DNA from: a virus
DNA: 21,991 nucleotides
Strand: one strand, 5' to 3'
IMG/VR virus record: IMGVR_UViG_3300044613_001217
Location: 1-21,991 of that record
Positions within the stretch are counted from its first letter, which is position 1. Each line of letters opens with the position of its first letter. The notes under the pieces are model-generated. The model was not told the DNA's origin. It searched no databases and saw only the letters and a list, made by a program, of their open reading frames with translations. This document shows, piece after piece, positions 19,458-21,991 of the stretch. Made by a program: the position numbers and the translations under genes.

Positions 19458-21365
19458 ATGCCATTTATAGCACTTAGATTTAAACCGGGAATAAACCGAG
19501 ATCAGACCAACTACTCTAACGAGGGTGGCTGGTTCGAGGGTGACAAAATTCGTTTCCTTTCGGGTTTTCCTCAAAAGATTGGTGGCTGGCTTAAACAGAC
19601 GCCTAATACCTTTCTTGGCACTTGCCGCCAACTATTTAATTATGTAACAACTTTTGGGGACAACCTATTAGCCGTTGGGACAAACTTAAAACTGTACATA
19701 GAAGCAGGTGGCTATTTTTATGACATTACTCCTCTACAAGCCACAACAACTGCTGGAGATGTAACATTTGCTGCTGTTAACGGATCTTCTACCGTAACAG
19801 TTTCGGATACAAGTAATCCAGCAGTGGCAGGTAATTATGTTCAATTTACTGGCGCCGTTTCTTTGGGTGGTAATGTCACGGCTGCGATCTTAAACGTCAA
19901 CCAAGGCTTTGAAATTGCTACCGTAGTTAATGCTAACGCTTACACAATTGTTGTTCCGGTAACGGCTAATGCTTCTGATGCAGGTAATGGCGGCTCTGCA
20001 ACGGTTGGTAAGTATCAGATAAACGCTGGCCCTCCGGGTGGTACGTTTGGTTATGGCTGGGGAACAGATACTTGGGGCCGTCTTGAGTGGGGTCTTGGGG
20101 GAACAATACCGGTTGCTTTAAGTGGTAGCGATTGGTGGTACGACAACTTTGATAATGACTTAGTTGCTAATATTCGAGACGGCGCTATTTATTATTGGGA
20201 GCGTGGGTCTTCTACTAACCCCGGGGTAGCGCTTAATACTAATGCAATCCTTCTTTCAACAAAGGCCACCGCAGATGGATACAACGCCAATGCAGTACCA
20301 GCCAAGGCTATGCAGGTTCTTGTATCGCAAAACGACAAGCATCTTCTCGCTTTTGGGAGTGTGCCTTTTGGTTCTACTAGTGTGGCTGATTTTGACCCCC
20401 TTCTTATTAGGTGGGCTGATCAGGATAATCCGGGCCAATGGACTCCGACGCCTACCAACTCTGCGGGATTTATAAGGGTATCTAGGGGATCGAGGATTGT
20501 CCGTGCCCTACCAACAAGGCAAGAGATCTTGGTATGGACTGAATCGCATCTTTATTCTTTTCAATATCTTGGAACCACAGACGTATTTGGCTTACAGGAA
20601 CTAGCAGACAACATCTCTATCCTTAGCCCACGGGCTACTGTAACCGTAAATAACGTAACTTACTGGATGGGGACAGAGAAGTTCTATGCCTACTCAGGCC
20701 GAGTTGAGACCCTACCTTGCACTTTGCGACAGTTTATCTTTCAAGATATTAATTTTGGTCAGGCCGACACTATTATTTCTGGCTCAAACGAGGGTTGGAA
20801 CGAAGTTTGGTGGATTTACCCAAGTTCTAGTTCTTCATACCCCAACCGTTATGTAATCTATAACTACCTTGAGCGTATCTGGTACTACGGGAATATTGAT
20901 CGTACCGCATGGTTAGACAGTCCGTTGCGTGAGTATCCTATGGCAGTCAATACACCCGGTGGCACCAGCACTGGAGTTTTATACGACCAAGAAAATGGTT
21001 TAGACGACGACGGTGCTCCTATAACGGCTTACATTCAATCATCTGACTTTGATATTGCCGATGGTGAGCAGTTTATGTTGACTCGTCGTATGCTTCCAGA
21101 TATTAACTTTTCTAACTCAACCGCCGCTGCACCAGAAGTAACGCTACAGATTCGCCCCCGTAACTTCCCCGGGTCAGGCTTCCAACCTGTAGGTACGACG
21201 GACTCTAAGCCGGTAATTGAGACTGCGGTAGATGTTTACACGGATCAGGTATTTATCCGTGCCCGTGCCCGTCAGATGGCGTTAAAAATTAGTTCAGAGG
21301 ACTTAGGCGTTAATTGGCAGTTAGGTGTGCCTAGACTAGATGCTCGTGTGGATGGTAAACGCTAA
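19458..21365 (+). CDS. P22 gp10-like stabilisation/tail protein
   Basis: The protein has 635 residues; GAGG lies upstream of the ATG at 19458. It begins FIALRFKPGINRDQTNYSNE, then GGWFEGDKIRFLSGFPQKIG, a pattern typical of P22 gp10-like proteins that join the neck to the tail needle and stabilise the packaged head. A Thr/Val-rich insert lies at about 95-190 and a Gly/Trp segment (YGWGTDTWGRLEWGLGG) near 195-215. The rest has repeated WYDNFDNDL, LLAFGSVPFG, EILVWTESHLYSFQYLG and YRNP-like beta-propeller strands, ending VNWQLGVPRLDARVDGKR. No enzymatic motif. It probably works with the gp4-like protein at 5171. Confidence 0.75.
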   Translation: MPFIALRFKPGINRDQTNYSNEGGWFEGDKIRFLSGFPQKIGGWLKQTPNTFLGTCRQLFNYVTTFGDNLLAVGTNLKLYIEAGGYFYDITPLQATTTAGDVTFAAVNGSSTVTVSDTSNPAVAGNYVQFTGAVSLGGNVTAAILNVNQGFEIATVVNANAYTIVVPVTANASDAGNGGSATVGKYQINAGPPGGTFGYGWGTDTWGRLEWGLGGTIPVALSGSDWWYDNFDNDLVANIRDGAIYYWERGSSTNPGVALNTNAILLSTKATADGYNANAVPAKAMQVLVSQNDKHLLAFGSVPFGSTSVADFDPLLIRWADQDNPGQWTPTPTNSAGFIRVSRGSRIVRALPTRQEILVWTESHLYSFQYLGTTDVFGLQELADNISILSPRATVTVNNVTYWMGTEKFYAYSGRVETLPCTLRQFIFQDINFGQADTIISGSNEGWNEVWWIYPSSSSSYPNRYVIYNYLERIWYYGNIDRTAWLDSPLREYPMAVNTPGGTSTGVLYDQENGLDDDGAPITAYIQSSDFDIADGEQFMLTRRMLPDINFSNSTAAAPEVTLQIRPRNFPGSGFQPVGTTDSKPVIETAVDVYTDQVFIRARARQMALKISSEDLGVNWQLGVPRLDARVDGKR

Positions 21366-21991
21366 TGGCACTTGAGAAGTTTCAGGCGCCAGCATTACCG
21401 GTACCGCCTGTTGAATACGACCAGAGATACCACACGGATCTGATTCGTATACTTCGCCTTTACTTTAACCAACTAGATTCGCTTACTCCCAATCAGGCCG
21501 AATCATATCGTGCAAATAATTTTTATGGTGGGGACTTTATTGGATATGGTCAAAACTTAGTCTTTCCTCATATTGCCGCATCTGACTCAACAGATCAGAT
21601 TGCTACAGGAAACAATACTGCCACTCAGGTTAAGTTCAATACACTTGACTCTAGTTTTGGTTGGACTCTTAATCCGTCCGGCTCGGCAACGGCTACCTAT
21701 GACGGGGTTTATAAAATTACTTTTAGCCTTCAGTTTATTAATTCGGCAAATGCTATCCACTACGCCACAGTTTGGCTTAAAGTTAATAATATAAATGTAG
21801 ACAACTCAGCCACAATCTTTACTATCCCAGCCCGTAAAAGCGGGTCTCCGGGACAAGAAGGCTATATTTGTGGGTATTCCGAGGCTACTTTTACTGTTAT
21901 CGCTGGGGATGAGGTTGAGTTGTACTGGGCAACAGATTTGGCTGGCAACCCCACCTCCCCAACAAACGGTGTCTATATTTACCACGACGGC
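21365..21991 (+). CDS. Beta-rich fibre/virion protein, 3'-partial
   Basis: The ATG at 21365 overlaps the previous stop by one base. The 209 visible codons continue past the window end. The N-terminus (MALEKFQAPALPVPPVEYD) leads to a helix (RYHTDLIRILRLYFNQLD), a pattern used by phage fibres to attach to the tail. A jelly-roll-like, C1q/TNF-type beta domain follows: DQIATGNNTATQVKFNT, DGVYKITFSLQFINSANAIH, ATVWLKVNNINVDNSATIFT and GYSEATFTVIAGDEVELYWA. It is probably a short fibre or virion surface protein; receptor binding is possible but not shown. Confidence 0.65.
   Translation, partial: MALEKFQAPALPVPPVEYDQRYHTDLIRILRLYFNQLDSLTPNQAESYRANNFYGGDFIGYGQNLVFPHIAASDSTDQIATGNNTATQVKFNTLDSSFGWTLNPSGSATATYDGVYKITFSLQFINSANAIHYATVWLKVNNINVDNSATIFTIPARKSGSPGQEGYICGYSEATFTVIAGDEVELYWATDLAGNPTSPTNGVYIYHDG

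Overview
The window is a stretch of a tailed-phage (Caudoviricetes) genome. Every supported gene lies on the + strand. Genes are packed with 1-nt (TAATG), 4-nt (ATGA/GTGA) or short overlaps, and no gene-free stretch exceeds about 60 bases. There are no tRNA or rRNA genes, CRISPR arrays, transposases or integrases. The mix of P22-type neck and tail proteins, a collar-type tail fibre, a T4-type holin and many 2-oxoglutarate/Fe(II) oxygenases resembles phages of aquatic bacteria. Podovirus-like morphology and a Gram-negative host are inferences; no gene identifies the host.

Layout. 1-1131: end of a beta-helix virion or tail protein, a strong GC hairpin, and a small virion-like protein. 1139-2358: a GT-A glycosyltransferase, a small basic protein and a membrane-anchored coiled-coil protein. 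2362-5174: a run of small, mostly Lys/Gly/Ala-rich proteins, five of which share one C-terminal module (SASKRADG...GKT(R/K)GR), around one larger unknown protein. 5171-8342: neck/adaptor proteins and conserved small virion genes. 8371-10941: a 518-aa protein with about 20 copies of a 22-residue repeat, then a tail fibre with a collar domain.

10944-16821: an accessory island, visibly richer in A+T than the virion genes. It encodes four 2OG-Fe(II) oxygenases of different subfamilies, a cupin, an SGNH-hydrolase-like protein, a carbamoyltransferase reduced to its N-terminal domain, and a conserved DUF6065-like protein. A few higher-GC phage genes (11557-12239, 15881-16099) are interleaved.

16824-19450: lysis region with a 19-residue membrane peptide, a C-terminally anchored coiled-coil protein, a T4 T-like holin, a 3TM holin-like protein and an M15 peptidase endolysin. 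A fifth oxygenase gene, again A+T-rich, sits between the holins and the endolysin. 19458-21991: a P22 gp10-like tail/stabilisation protein and the start of a beta-rich fibre or virion protein cut by the window end.

Main hypothesis: the oxygenase/carbamoyltransferase/SGNH/glycosyltransferase set modifies something made late in infection, such as a virion protein, surface glycan or DNA. Hydroxylation could create acceptor groups for carbamoyl or sugar transfer. The sequence shows the enzyme families and their clustering; the substrate is unknown.
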